A stretch of 64,000 bases of DNA from Patulibacter minatonensis DSM 18081. GTDB taxonomy: Bacteria; Actinomycetota; Thermoleophilia; Solirubrobacterales; Solirubrobacteraceae. The notes under the pieces are model-generated. The model worked only from the letters and a program-made list of their open reading frames with translations, did not search any database and was not told the DNA's origin. Location of the stretch: NCBI RefSeq assembly GCF_000519325.1, contig NZ_KI912613.1, positions 1,713,252-1,777,251 on the forward strand. The letters are read 5' to 3'. The translations under genes and the position numbers were made by a program. This document shows, in pieces, positions 51,416 to 60,354 of this stretch (its first letter is position 1; each line of letters begins with the position of its first letter).

Positions 51416-52924
51416 TCAGCCGACCTCGGAGTAGACCGGCAGGTCTTCGGTCGACGCGGGCTGCGTCGGGGCCTCGTCGCCGTGCCCGACGGCCGCGGCG
51501 TCGCCCGCCGGGGCGCGCTCGTCCTTCAGGACCAGCACGGCGGCGGCGATCGCGGCGACCACGAACCCGGCGGCGATCAGGTACGCCACGTGGAAGCCGG
51601 AGTTCAGGGCCTCCATCTGGTTCACGCCATCGGCGACCTTGCCGCTCGTGCGCTCCGCGGCGAACGTCGCCAGCACCGACAGCGCGATGGCGCCGCCGAC
51701 CTGCATGGAGGTGTTCACCAGGCCGGACGCGATGCCGGAGTCCTGCGGCGTCGCCCCCGACATCGCCAGGCCCATGATCGACGTGAAGCTCAGGCCGGCA
51801 CCGAGGCCGAGCAGGAGCATCGACGGCAGGACGTTGACGAAGTAGTTCCCGTCGACCGGCGTCTGCGTGAACAGCAGGACCGCGGCGGTGATCGACGTCA
51901 GACCGGCGATCAGGACGTTCTTCGGGCCGAACCGCTCGGTCACCGGCTGCGACACCTTCGTCGACACGAAGCCGATCAGCAGCGTCAGCGGCAGGAACGC
52001 GAAGCCGATCTGGACCGGGCTGTAGCCCAGGATCTCGCCGGCGTAGCGGGCGCCGAAGAAGAACACCGAGAACATGCCGGACAGGACGCCCAGCAGGACG
52101 AGGTTCGCCCCGGTGACGTTGCGCGAGCGGAAGATGCGCAGCGGCAGCAGCGGGTGGTCGATGCGGGCCTGCCGGACGACGAAGCCGACGAGCAGGACGA
52201 GCGAGACGGCGAAGAGGATCAGCGTCTGCGCGGAGCCCCAGCCCTCCTTCTCGACGCCGACGACCGCGTAGACGCCGACCATCAGGCCGATCGTCAGGAG
52301 CAGGGCGCCGAGGACGTCGACCTTGTGCTCCTTGAGGCCGAGGCCGGGGCGGTGCGGGACCAGGCGGGTCGCGAGGACGACCGTCGCGATGCCGATCGGC
52401 AGGTTGACGAAGAAGATCCAGTGCCAGCTGAGGATGTCGGTCAGCACGCCGCCGAGGAGGAGGCCGACCGAGCCGCCCGCCGAGGCGACGAACGAGTAGA
52501 TGCCGATGGCCTCGCCCTGTGCCCGGGGCTCCTGGAACATCGTGATGATCATCCCGAGGATCACGGAGGACCCGAGGGCACCGCCGACCCCCTGGAGGAA
52601 GCGGGCCCCGATCAGGACCTCCTGGCTCTCGGCCAGGCCGCAGAGCAGGGACGCGAAGGTGAACAGCGACATGCCCCAGAGGAACATGCGTCGCTGACCG
52701 ATCAGGTCGCCGATGCGGCCGGACAGCATCAGCAGGCCGCCGAACGGGATCAGGTACGCGTTCAGCACCCAGGTCAGGTTGCCGTCCGAGAAGTCGAGGC
52801 TGTCCTTGAGCACCGGCAGGGCGGTGTTCACGATCGTGCCGTCGAGCACGATCATCAACATGCCGAGGCAGAGGACGTAGAGGGCGATCATGTCGCGCCT
52901 GTGGGTGGTTGGGGCGGTACTCAT
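51416..52924 (-). CDS. MFS drug:H+ antiporter, DHA2 type, 14 TM
   Basis: This 502-residue multidrug exporter has motif D1 (LDGTIVNTALPVL, about 30-42), motif A GRIGDLIGQRRMF, and motif C in SFVASAGGSVGLLLGGVL. Hydrophobic spacing gives 14 helices, with a cytoplasmic acidic tail. ATG 52924 follows a GGAG site. The promoter region contains a 57-base inverted repeat (52998-53054) but no dedicated regulator gene beside it; the nearest gene is a kinase-like phosphotransferase. It is not closely similar to the exporter at 43715. Confidence 0.9.
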   Translation of the reverse strand: MSTAPTTHRRDMIALYVLCLGMLMIVLDGTIVNTALPVLKDSLDFSDGNLTWVLNAYLIPFGGLLMLSGRIGDLIGQRRMFLWGMSLFTFASLLCGLAESQEVLIGARFLQGVGGALGSSVILGMIITMFQEPRAQGEAIGIYSFVASAGGSVGLLLGGVLTDILSWHWIFFVNLPIGIATVVLATRLVPHRPGLGLKEHKVDVLGALLLTIGLMVGVYAVVGVEKEGWGSAQTLILFAVSLVLLVGFVVRQARIDHPLLPLRIFRSRNVTGANLVLLGVLSGMFSVFFFGARYAGEILGYSPVQIGFAFLPLTLLIGFVSTKVSQPVTERFGPKNVLIAGLTSITAAVLLFTQTPVDGNYFVNVLPSMLLLGLGAGLSFTSIMGLAMSGATPQDSGIASGLVNTSMQVGGAIALSVLATFAAERTSGKVADGVNQMEALNSGFHVAYLIAAGFVVAAIAAAVLVLKDERAPAGDAAAVGHGDEAPTQPASTEDLPVYSEVG

Positions 52925-52997
52925 GCGGCGTCTCCTGCGGGAGGTCGGGATGCGCCGGTTGGGGGGCCGGCGCGGGTGGTCGTCAGAACCCCGCGTT

Positions 52998-53054
52998 AAA
53001 CGGAGCGGACGATCCGGTTGAGACCGTAGCACGACCGGATCGTGTGCTCCGTTT
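52998..53054. promoter_or_regulatory. Large inverted repeat upstream of the MFS exporter
   Basis: Arms 52998-53018 and 53034-53054 are 21 bases each with 19 matches (AAACGGAGC / GCTCCGTTT outermost, GATCCGGT / ACCGGATC inner), separated by 15 bases. The centre is about 100 bases upstream of the exporter ATG (52924). Two dimers of a TetR- or MarR-like repressor could bind. No other gene lies in 52925-53228. Confidence 0.65.
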
Positions 53055-53228
53055 CTCGGGGGCGTGGGCCGGACGCCCGCCGGTTCGACTCCCTGTACCC
53101 CGTGAGGAGGGTTCGGGGTCGATCCCGCGGACGAGCAGGACACACCACGAGGACCGCCGGGCGGCCCGGGACTCATCGGGCGCCTTCCGGAGATCGCGCA
53201 CACAGGCCCGGCAGGGCCGCGTCCCGCC

Positions 53229-54314
53229 TCAGCGCGCGGCGAGCAGCGCGAAGCTGTCGAGGTCCCGCGTCTGGTGCGCGGTGCGGTCGATCCAGTTCTG
53301 CCACATGCGGTCGCCGCGCTCGCTGCGCTTCACGGCACCGAGGCCGAAGACGCCCGTCTGGAGCGGGTGGATCGCGTGCACGCGGTAGTCGTCCCACGCC
53401 TCCTCGGCGCTGTAGTCGGACACGCCGTTCGCGACCAGGGCCTCGTGGTACAGGCGGAGCAGGTCCCGCTCGCTGGCCCGGCGGACCTCCGTCGTGAGGC
53501 TCGTCCCGAGGAAGTACGCGACGTCGATCGTGCCCTGGCCGTAGCCGACGCCCTGCCAGTCGAGCAGGGCGACGGGGATCTTCCCGTCGTCGGCGTCGAA
53601 GAGGAGGTTGTCGCCCCGCAGGTCGCTGTGCCACAGGCAGCGGGGCTCGGAGAACGCGCGCTTCCACGCGTCGAGGTGGTCGTTGAGCTTCGCGGCCTCC
53701 GCGAGATCCCCGGTCGGGATGAGGTCGCCGTAGGTCTCGGGGAAGGACGCGATCAGCTGCGGGAAGGCATCGGTCACCTGCGTGAACGAGCCGACGGTGC
53801 CCTTCAGCCAGTCGACCTTCGCGAGCTCCGCGCTGCGCCACGACCCGGCGTGCAGCGCCGCGGCCTGCTCGATCACCGCGGCGGCCTCGTCGGCGGAGCA
53901 GCCGTCGAGCTGGTCGACGATGCGGGCCGGCGACATGTCCTCCATCAGCAGGACGAAGTCGGTCTCGTTCTCGGCGAGCGCCGCGTGGACCGGCGTCGGG
54001 ATCGCGATCGACAGGGTCGACGCGACCTCCTCGTAGAAGCGGATCTCGCTGCGGTAGTAGCCGGAGGCCTTGCCGAACTCGCGGCTGGTGGCGTCCTCCG
54101 ACGCGAACTTCCCCACCAGCGTCTCGGGGCCCGCACCGGCCGGCTCGTAGGTCAGCGTGAAGCGGTAGGAGTCGGCGAGCTGGCCGGTGCCGCAGGGCCC
54201 GTGCTCCACGCCGACGACGGTGGCGTCCTTCAGCACGCCCGCGGCGGACAGCGTCGCGCTCAGCCAGTCGGCGTCGATCGCGCCGAGCGGGACGACGGGG
54301 TCGACGGCGGTCAT
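53229..54314 (-). CDS. Kinase-like phosphotransferase (APH/EcKinase-like)
   Basis: This 361-residue protein-kinase-like-fold protein of the aminoglycoside phosphotransferase/CHK superfamily has the catalytic loop CLWHSDLRGDNLLFD (HxDxxxxN, about 233-247) and the metal-binding LLDWQGVGYG (about 257-266). An ATP-binding N-lobe includes GPCGTGQLADSYRF. The target is unknown; such proteins in steroid or lipid degraders often accompany acyl-CoA dehydrogenases, but no such gene is nearby. ATG 54314 is chosen, as upstream sequence looks non-coding. Confidence 0.82.
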   Translation of the reverse strand: MTAVDPVVPLGAIDADWLSATLSAAGVLKDATVVGVEHGPCGTGQLADSYRFTLTYEPAGAGPETLVGKFASEDATSREFGKASGYYRSEIRFYEEVASTLSIAIPTPVHAALAENETDFVLLMEDMSPARIVDQLDGCSADEAAAVIEQAAALHAGSWRSAELAKVDWLKGTVGSFTQVTDAFPQLIASFPETYGDLIPTGDLAEAAKLNDHLDAWKRAFSEPRCLWHSDLRGDNLLFDADDGKIPVALLDWQGVGYGQGTIDVAYFLGTSLTTEVRRASERDLLRLYHEALVANGVSDYSAEEAWDDYRVHAIHPLQTGVFGLGAVKRSERGDRMWQNWIDRTAHQTRDLDSFALLAAR

Positions 54315-54583
54315 CGCCCGGATCCGTCCGGGACCGGGGCGGAGCGCGGGGCGCTCTCGGGGGGCGTGCGGTGCGGGTGCGTCATGCGGGTGCTCTCTCC
54401 ATGGCCTGCGTCGGAACCTCGGGACATGCTCGCCGCAGCGCCCTTCTGTGCGCAAGCTCCACAACGGGGGATGTCCGTGCGTCGCGGGGGTCCACCGGCG
54501 CCGGGTCAGCCGGTTCATCGGGGCTTCATGCGGGGGTCGCGAAGGTGTCCGCATCACCCCACCCCATCCGAAGGACGCCCCTC

Positions 54584-55579
54584 ATGCCCACCACCTCCCG
54601 CACCTCACGCCTCGCCCTCCTCGCCCTCGCCGCGACCGCCGTCGGCGTCGCCGTCCCGACCGCCGCCTCGGCCGCGCCGGACGACATCAAGCCCACGACC
54701 GTCGCGCCCGTGACCGTCACCGAGGGCCAGGCGGTCCAGCTCCGCATCAAGCTCGCCTGCGAGCGCGGCGTCGGCATCGCGCCCTGCACCTACCGCATCG
54801 ACCCGGTCGTGCTGACCGCGAAGCCGAAGCTCGACTTCACCGCGCTCACCTCGCCCGCCCGGACGAAGCTCAAGGTCAAGCGCGCCGGTCGCTCGATGAT
54901 CGCGACGGTCACGATCAAGGCCGTCGACGACGCGGTCTGCGAGGGCACGGAGACCGGCCGCATCCGCGTCCAGAAGCGCACGCGCCGCCAGGGCGCGCGC
55001 CGCGACTACGGCACCGTCACGATCCGCGACAACGACTGCGACACGCCCGCGACGCCGCAACCCGCGCCACAGCCGGCCCCCGCACCGGCGCCGACGCCCG
55101 ATCCCACGACGCCCGCACCGGCCCCGACCTTCCCGGCCGACTCGGGGACGCCGACCGTCACCACCACGGCGATCTCGAACGGCAGCGTCGTCGACTGCAC
55201 CACGCCGCAGTGGATCGGCACCTCCGGCGCGGCCGGGGCGGACGGCTCTTTCAACCAGGGCTGCGCCGTCAAGGTGACCTGCCCGCCGGAGGCCCGGGTC
55301 TGCCGGGTGTCCGCCGAGGGGCGCCACACGCTCGAGCGGTCGATCGACGGCGAGCGCGTGTCCCTGAACTCGCGCATCACCGCGTTCAGCGCGGGGGACG
55401 TCGCCTTCTTCCACCGCGACCAGTCCTCCTCGGGCGCGGGCTTCACGCGCACCGAGGACGTGGTGATGCTCCGCGGCGGCGAGTCCGCCCGCAACGAGTG
55501 CAACGGCGTCCGGATCACGCCGACCGCGCCGAACCGCTCGAAGGTCGGCTGCACGCTGACGATCGAGAAGCAGTCCTGA
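54584..55579 (+). CDS. Secreted protein with Calx-beta-like and Pro-rich linker domains
   Basis: This 331-residue exported protein has a signal peptide (1-30, ending ASAAP), a Calx-beta-like domain (about 35-140; VTEGQAVQLRIKLACE, EGTETGRIRVQ, ending TVTIRDNDC), a Pro/Ala-rich linker (about 145-180, tandem PAP and PTP units) and a C-terminal Cys-rich beta domain (about 190-331, six Cys). Probably surface-attached or released. ATG 54584 follows GAAGGA by nine bases. A near-perfect terminator hairpin follows. No partner genes are evident. Confidence 0.8.
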   Translation: MPTTSRTSRLALLALAATAVGVAVPTAASAAPDDIKPTTVAPVTVTEGQAVQLRIKLACERGVGIAPCTYRIDPVVLTAKPKLDFTALTSPARTKLKVKRAGRSMIATVTIKAVDDAVCEGTETGRIRVQKRTRRQGARRDYGTVTIRDNDCDTPATPQPAPQPAPAPAPTPDPTTPAPAPTFPADSGTPTVTTTAISNGSVVDCTTPQWIGTSGAAGADGSFNQGCAVKVTCPPEARVCRVSAEGRHTLERSIDGERVSLNSRITAFSAGDVAFFHRDQSSSGAGFTRTEDVVMLRGGESARNECNGVRITPTAPNRSKVGCTLTIEKQS

Positions 55580-55604
55580 CGACCGTCCGACCTGCAGCAC
55601 CACG

Positions 55605-55639
55605 AGCAGCGCCGCCGGCGGGTCGCCGGCGGCGCTGCT
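55605..55639. terminator. Strong bidirectional terminator hairpin
   Basis: AGCAGCGCCGCCGGCG (55605-55620) pairs perfectly with CGCCGGCGGCGCTGCT (55624-55639), loop GGT. It lies between the convergent stops at 55579 and 55686. Confidence 0.8.
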
Positions 55640-55685
55640 GCGTGTCAGGTGAGGACGGCGGCCCGGGCCCCGCGGGGCCCGGCGG

Positions 55686-57146
55686 TCAGTCCGCCGCGAC
55701 CGGGGCGGAGCGCGCGTCCTCCGCGCCGACCGGGTCGGCGGCCGGCCGGAACGTCGGCGGCTTCGGGGTCGGTCCGACGTCCCAGCCCTCCCGCTCGGTG
55801 CCGGCGGACCGCGTCGAACGGAACCCGTCGAGCAGGCGGTGCCGGCGGGCGCCGATCTCCGCGGGCAGCTCGCCCCAGACCTCGCGCAGGATCGCCCGGC
55901 GGTCCGCCCCCGGGGCGCGGAGGGCGCGGACGAGGCCCTTGACCATCCGGCCGGGCGTGATGATCGCCTCGATCGGCCGGGCCCGGTTGAAGGTGTCCGA
56001 CAGGTTCGGCGTCTCGTTGCCGGAGAACGTCCGGAGGACCTCGCGGACCAGCGGCGAGGACGGACCGGGCCGCGACTCGCGGTTGCCCCAGTGGTACGTC
56101 GAGATCGTGTCCGCGTCGCGCGCGGCCTCCCAGTCGCGCAGCGCCCCGTCGAGCTCGGCCGGGTCGTGCAGCGTGACGGCGGCGGCCTCGCCCAGCAGGC
56201 GCCCGAACTTCAGGGCGTCGCGCATGCCGTTGCCGGTGACCGGGTCCTTGAAGTGGCCCGCGTCGCCCGCCAGCGCCCAGCCGGGACCGGAGGACCGGCG
56301 GTAGTACGCCGAGAGGTCGTCGGTGCTGCGGACGCTCGACATGTTCGTCGCCCCGCCGATCCGCTCCTGCAGCACCGGGTCGAGGTCGAGCATCTCCTGC
56401 CAGCCCGCCTCCGGGTCCGCGCGGATCCCGGGGATCTTCGCGGCGTCGGTCATGTTCACCACGAGCGTGCGGCCGGCCGGGCACGCCGGGAGCACGAGCA
56501 CCTGGTTGCCGTGGGCCCGGAAGATCTGGAACGCGCTCGGCGCGTCCTCGCCCTTCGGGTCGTCGACGTAGCGGAACGCGAAGCCGCGGCCGTTCTTCGA
56601 CGCGCGGTACGGCGTCCAGGCGTCGACCTCCGCGGCCACGCGGGACCGGCGGCCGTCGGCGCCGATCACGAGCTTCGCCTGGATCTCGTACTCGTCGTCC
56701 CGGGTCTTCACGCGCACGCCCGCGGCGCGGCCGTCCCGCCACACGACCTCGGTCATCGCGACGCGCTCGCGGACGTCGGCGCCCGCGTCCCGCGCGGCCT
56801 CGACCAGGAGGACGTCCTGCTGGTCCCGCGGGATGCAGAGCCCGTAGTCGATCCCGGAGAACGGCTTGAACCGCTCCTGGACCTCGAGCCCGTCGTCGTC
56901 GTGCAGCGTCAGATACCGGGTCTTCGCGGGGTTCAGCGCGAGGATCTTCTGCAGCGCGCCCATGAACTGCAGCTCCTGCACCCCGTTGGGGACGAGGACG
57001 TGCGTCGACATCGTGTCCGCGGGGAACCGCGTCTTGTCGACGACGACCACCTTGTGGCCGGCGCGGGCCAGCGGCACCGCGGCGGCGGTGCCGGCGCAGC
57101 GCGCGCCGACGATGACGACGTCTGCCTGCTCGATGGTGGTGCTCAT
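55686..57146 (-). CDS. FAD-dependent monooxygenase/reductase (GGR/UbiH-like)
   Basis: This 486-residue flavoprotein has the FAD motif GARCAGTAAA (about 14-23), the DG motif ADGRRSRVA (about 163-171) and the GD motif GDAGHFKDPVTGNGM (about 301-315). These fit class A flavin hydroxylases or geranylgeranyl-reductase-like enzymes. The Arg/Cys variant of the first motif (GARCAG) is frequent in the reductase-like group. It follows a SnoaL-like gene 105 bases upstream on the same strand and may act with it on a polycyclic or aromatic compound. The C-terminal 40 residues are low-complexity. Confidence 0.85.
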   Translation of the reverse strand: MSTTIEQADVVIVGARCAGTAAAVPLARAGHKVVVVDKTRFPADTMSTHVLVPNGVQELQFMGALQKILALNPAKTRYLTLHDDDGLEVQERFKPFSGIDYGLCIPRDQQDVLLVEAARDAGADVRERVAMTEVVWRDGRAAGVRVKTRDDEYEIQAKLVIGADGRRSRVAAEVDAWTPYRASKNGRGFAFRYVDDPKGEDAPSAFQIFRAHGNQVLVLPACPAGRTLVVNMTDAAKIPGIRADPEAGWQEMLDLDPVLQERIGGATNMSSVRSTDDLSAYYRRSSGPGWALAGDAGHFKDPVTGNGMRDALKFGRLLGEAAAVTLHDPAELDGALRDWEAARDADTISTYHWGNRESRPGPSSPLVREVLRTFSGNETPNLSDTFNRARPIEAIITPGRMVKGLVRALRAPGADRRAILREVWGELPAEIGARRHRLLDGFRSTRSAGTEREGWDVGPTPKPPTFRPAADPVGAEDARSAPVAAD

Positions 57147-57251
57147 GGTGCGATTCGTCCTCGGGATCGGGGGTCGTCGGCGGGTGCCCGGCCGTACGGG
57201 GCGGGCCCGGCCCCGACGGGGCCGGTGGTCGGGGAGGTGCGGTGCGCGCCC

Positions 57252-57689
57252 CTACGCGAGGCCGATGGCCTTCAGCAGCGTCAGGGTGTCGTAGTGGGCG
57301 TGGACCGACGTGGCGCGGCCGTCGGCGTCGACCTCCCACGTGTCGCTGCCCGGGACGCGGAAGCTGTTGCCGCTGACGGGGGCGCCGGGAGGGAACTCGC
57401 CGGTGTGCGTGCCGGTCATGACCCACTCGGCCGACACGCGACCGTTCGCCTCGTCGACCAGCGGCTCGCCGACGAGCTCGAACGCCATGTCCGGGAAGCC
57501 CAGGCGGGCGCCCTGGAAGAAGCCGGTGGCACCCTCGTGGCCGACGAACGGCTCCGGGAGCAACGGGTCCTCCCACCGGACCTCGGGGCTGATGACGTCC
57601 AGGAAGGTGGCGAGATCGTCCTGGCTCCAGGCGGCGCAGTAGCGGGCGGGGAAGGCGGTGAGGACGTCGACGGACGTGGCGGTGGTCAT
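57252..57689 (-). CDS. SnoaL-like ester cyclase / polyketide-cyclase-like protein
   Basis: This 145-residue protein of the SnoaL/ester-cyclase family has RWEDPLLPEPFVGHEGATGFF (strand-helix typical of the fold), FPDMAFELVGEPLVDE and WVMTGTHTGEF, a motif containing the pocket His and Gly. Members cyclise or isomerise small molecules. ATG 57689 is chosen because the upstream frame is low in coding character. Probably in one transcription unit with the flavoprotein downstream; the LuxR pair upstream is 93 bases away on the same strand. Confidence 0.82.
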   Translation of the reverse strand: MTTATSVDVLTAFPARYCAAWSQDDLATFLDVISPEVRWEDPLLPEPFVGHEGATGFFQGARLGFPDMAFELVGEPLVDEANGRVSAEWVMTGTHTGEFPPGAPVSGNSFRVPGSDTWEVDADGRATSVHAHYDTLTLLKAIGLA

Positions 57690-57782
57690 GCGGGCGGCTC
57701 CGAACGTGGCGGTGTGACTCCGGGCACTCTCGCAAGCGCCGCGACCAAGCGCCTCCGTCCTTCTGGGTATCTGGTGCGCCAA

Positions 57783-58586
57783 TCAGTCGGAGGTGGGGCG
57801 CGTCTCGACGTACCGCTTCACCGCCTCGGCGCGGTTCAGCGCCCCCGCGGCGCGCAGGACGGCCCCGACGTGGCTCTTGACGGTCGGGACGCCGACGAGG
57901 AGCCGGTCGGCGATCTCGCCGTTCGAGAGCCCGAGCGCCATCAGGTCGAGGGTCTGGCGCTGCCTCGGGGTCAGCGTGGCGAACGGGTCGGCGCCGGCGG
58001 CCGTGGCGGACGTCGCGCCCGGGACGCCGCGGTCCCCCGGCTCGGCGGTCGGCAGCTCGTCCGCCGCACCGTCCGTCGTCGTGCCCGGGGGCGCGAGCGC
58101 CTCGCGGAGCCGCGCGACCGTCCGCTCCTGGGCGCGCAGCCGGGCGCGCTCGGCGAGGCCCGCGAACGCCCGGCCGACCGCGCCTGCCAGGCGGGCCACG
58201 ACCTCGATCGTCCCGTCGTCGACGTCGCCCTCGTCGAACTGCGCCTCGAGCAGCCCGACGACCGCCGCGTCCACGCGGACCGGGGCGACGACGACGACCT
58301 CGGCGTCGTCCGCGAGGTCGCCCAGCCACGGGGTCCGCACGCCGTCCCGGACCCGCGAGAGCGCCACGTGCCGGGCCCCGCAGGCCGACCGGAGGCTCCG
58401 CGGGGCGCGGTCGACGAGCTCCCGGGTGGTGGCGCACGCCCGGAGCTCGTCGAGTGCCGCCTCCACGGCCTGCTGGCGCCGCTCGGTCGTGGTCCGACGT
58501 GCCTGGCGGAGCCGCTGCTCCCGCGCCTCCGCGGCGAGCGCGACCCGCGCGGCCTCCCGCAGCGCCGGCGACCCGGCGTCGGTCAT
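57783..58586 (-). CDS. LuxR-type regulator, short GAF-like sensor domain
   Basis: This 267-residue regulator has an N-terminal helical segment (1-45), a GAF-like domain (about 45-155; VVVAPVRVDAAVVGLLEAQF) and a LuxR HTH (about 200-262; LTPRQRQTLDLMALGLSNGE). ATG 58586 overlaps the stop of the upstream LuxR gene (ATGA). The GAF domain is shorter than in the other three regulators, lacking the N-terminal strand set. The SnoaL-like gene starts 93 bases downstream, a plausible target. Confidence 0.86.
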   Translation of the reverse strand: MTDAGSPALREAARVALAAEAREQRLRQARRTTTERRQQAVEAALDELRACATTRELVDRAPRSLRSACGARHVALSRVRDGVRTPWLGDLADDAEVVVVAPVRVDAAVVGLLEAQFDEGDVDDGTIEVVARLAGAVGRAFAGLAERARLRAQERTVARLREALAPPGTTTDGAADELPTAEPGDRGVPGATSATAAGADPFATLTPRQRQTLDLMALGLSNGEIADRLLVGVPTVKSHVGAVLRAAGALNRAEAVKRYVETRPTSD

Positions 58587-59734
58587 CGTGCACCGCCCGT
58601 GAACCGCCGGTACCGCGCGACGGCGGCGCCGCGGCTCGTCACGTGGAGCTTGCGCCGGATCGAGCGCACGTGCGCCTTCACCGTCTCCTCGGAGAGCGTG
58701 AGCCGTTGCGCGATCGCCCAGTTCGTGGCGCCGTCGGCGACGAGCTCGAGGACCTCGCGCTCCCGGGCGGTCAGCAGCGCGTCGCGGCGGGTGGGGACGT
58801 CGGCCACGACCTCGTCGTCGTCGCTCCGGTCCTCGCCGAGCACCGGGGCGGGGGCGGGCGCCCCGGCCCGGTCGAGCGCCTCGCGGGCGCGGTCGATCGC
58901 GCGGCCGACGTCCCCGCGCCGACGCTCGACCGACTGCCGGGCGGCCGCGCTGTCGAGGAGCCAGCCGAGCCCGTCGGCGAACGTCCCGAGCGCCACGCGG
59001 TCGTCCTCGGTGATCGGCTGATCCTGCCCCACGCGGTCGACGTGGAGGAACCCGAGCGTGCGCACGCCGGCGACGATCGGTGCCGCGGCGTACCCGGGGG
59101 ACCCGGACTCGATGATGATCGTCTTGAACGTCCGCCGGTCGTTCAAGGGGTCGGTGAAGCGGATCGCGGTGCGCCGCCGGGCGATCTCGGTCTCGCCGAG
59201 CATGTTCGCGAGCGGGATCTCCATGTGCTCCGAAACGAACGCGCGGAACGTCTCGGCCTTCGGGTCGACGTCGTCGCGGGTGTGGACGACGAGCGGCACC
59301 CACCGCGTGCCGCGGACGGCGGAGGCCAGCGACCGGGTGAACCCGCACGCGTCGCACGCGGACACGACCGCGCGGGTCATGAGCTCCCACGGGGTCGAGC
59401 ACGTCGCGAGGTCCCCGAGCGCGTCCTCGATGCTCGCGTCGACCCGGCGGCGGACGGCGGTGTCGTGCCGGTCGATCGCCTCGCGCTCCGCGACGAGCAG
59501 GCCGAACGCCTCGAGGTCCGCGGAGGAGACGTCCTCGGAGCGGAGCCGGGAGCGGAGCACGTCGAGCGCGGCGACGAGCTCGTCGTCCCCGGAGCCGGCG
59601 ATCGTCCGGCGGTGCACGGCGGTCCGCTCCCGCAGCGCGCGGGCGCGGGCGAGCACGTCGTCGACCGGCGCCACGGCGGAGGCGGTCTCCGCCCGTGCCC
59701 CCGCGCCGTCGTCGTGGGTCGCGCCGTCCGCCAT
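58583..59734 (-). CDS. LuxR-type regulator with GAF-like sensor domain
   Basis: This 383-residue regulator has an N-terminal helical region (about 20-115), a GAF-like domain (about 115-270; YAAAPIVAGVRTLGFLHVDRV) and a LuxR HTH (about 318-378; LTAREREVLELVADGATNWA). The architecture matches the pair at 46769-49086. ATG 59734 is chosen; an in-frame GTG lies six codons upstream. A palindrome TTCCAAA-TC-TTTGGAA lies at 59827-59842, about 95 bases upstream, a likely control site. Confidence 0.86.
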   Translation of the reverse strand: MADGATHDDGAGARAETASAVAPVDDVLARARALRERTAVHRRTIAGSGDDELVAALDVLRSRLRSEDVSSADLEAFGLLVAEREAIDRHDTAVRRRVDASIEDALGDLATCSTPWELMTRAVVSACDACGFTRSLASAVRGTRWVPLVVHTRDDVDPKAETFRAFVSEHMEIPLANMLGETEIARRRTAIRFTDPLNDRRTFKTIIIESGSPGYAAAPIVAGVRTLGFLHVDRVGQDQPITEDDRVALGTFADGLGWLLDSAAARQSVERRRGDVGRAIDRAREALDRAGAPAPAPVLGEDRSDDDEVVADVPTRRDALLTAREREVLELVADGATNWAIAQRLTLSEETVKAHVRSIRRKLHVTSRGAAVARYRRFTGGAR

Positions 59735-59826
59735 CCCCGCATGTTCTCCCACGGCGACGACGGGGGCCGGACCGCGTCCCCGCGACGAAACGGAGCGCGC
59801 GCTCCGGTGTGGTACACCTTCTGTAG

Positions 59827-59842
59827 TTCCAAATCTTTGGAA
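59827..59842. promoter_or_regulatory. Palindrome TTCCAAA-TC-TTTGGAA
   Basis: Two perfect 7-base arms with a 2-base centre, in a locally AT-rich stretch of the divergent region between the LuxR pair (minus) and a small ORF (plus, 59901). Confidence 0.55.
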
Positions 59843-59900
59843 GTTCCCCACGGGCGTGCCGTCGCCCGCGTGGCCCGTCACCGCAGAAGCAGAGATCCGC

Positions 59901-60158
59901 ATGTTCCCCGACTCCCACACCACCGCCGCCCCGCGCTCCGGGGCCGACCGCAGCACCTCCTCCCGCAGCACCCCGACCCCCGGCACGGGCTCGGCCCGCG
60001 TCAGCCGCACCGCCGACGTCGTCCTCGCCCGCCTGATCGCCGACGAGGCGTCCTTCGCCCGCCGCGTCCACCGGTCGCGCGAGGGCGGCGACGGTCATCG
60101 CGCCGCGCGGACCTCGTTCCTCGGAAAGGCCGACGCCGGGCCCGACGCCTTGGTCTAG
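59901..60158 (+). CDS. Small hypothetical protein
   Basis: An 85-residue ORF starts at ATG 59901 with weak ribosome-site evidence (AGAG, ten bases upstream). The first 35 residues are Ser/Thr/Pro-rich and likely disordered; residues 36-60 (TADVVLARLIADEASFARRV) form a plausible amphipathic helix. It diverges from the LuxR pair. It has no recognisable family; GC-rich sequence could produce such an ORF by chance, so it may not be real. Confidence 0.4.
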   Translation: MFPDSHTTAAPRSGADRSTSSRSTPTPGTGSARVSRTADVVLARLIADEASFARRVHRSREGGDGHRAARTSFLGKADAGPDALV

Positions 60159-60354
60159 ACGCGACCGGCCGGGGCCGGGCTGGCGTCGCGCCGGCCCCGG
60201 GCCCGCGGCGCGTGCAGGCGGGACCGTCGGCCTGCCGATCGCTTCGGTCGGCCGGCGCCGTCGGCCGGGTCCGAGTGTGTCCGACGACCGCCTCCGACGC
60301 GCGGGCCGGCGCTACCGTCCGAGACGGAACGTCAGTCCGACGAAGGGTGGCAGC

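Noticed and set aside
53080-53110. tRNA T-loop-like sequence GGTTCGACTCC
   Set aside because: The flanking stem does not pair and no acceptor, D or anticodon arms are found.
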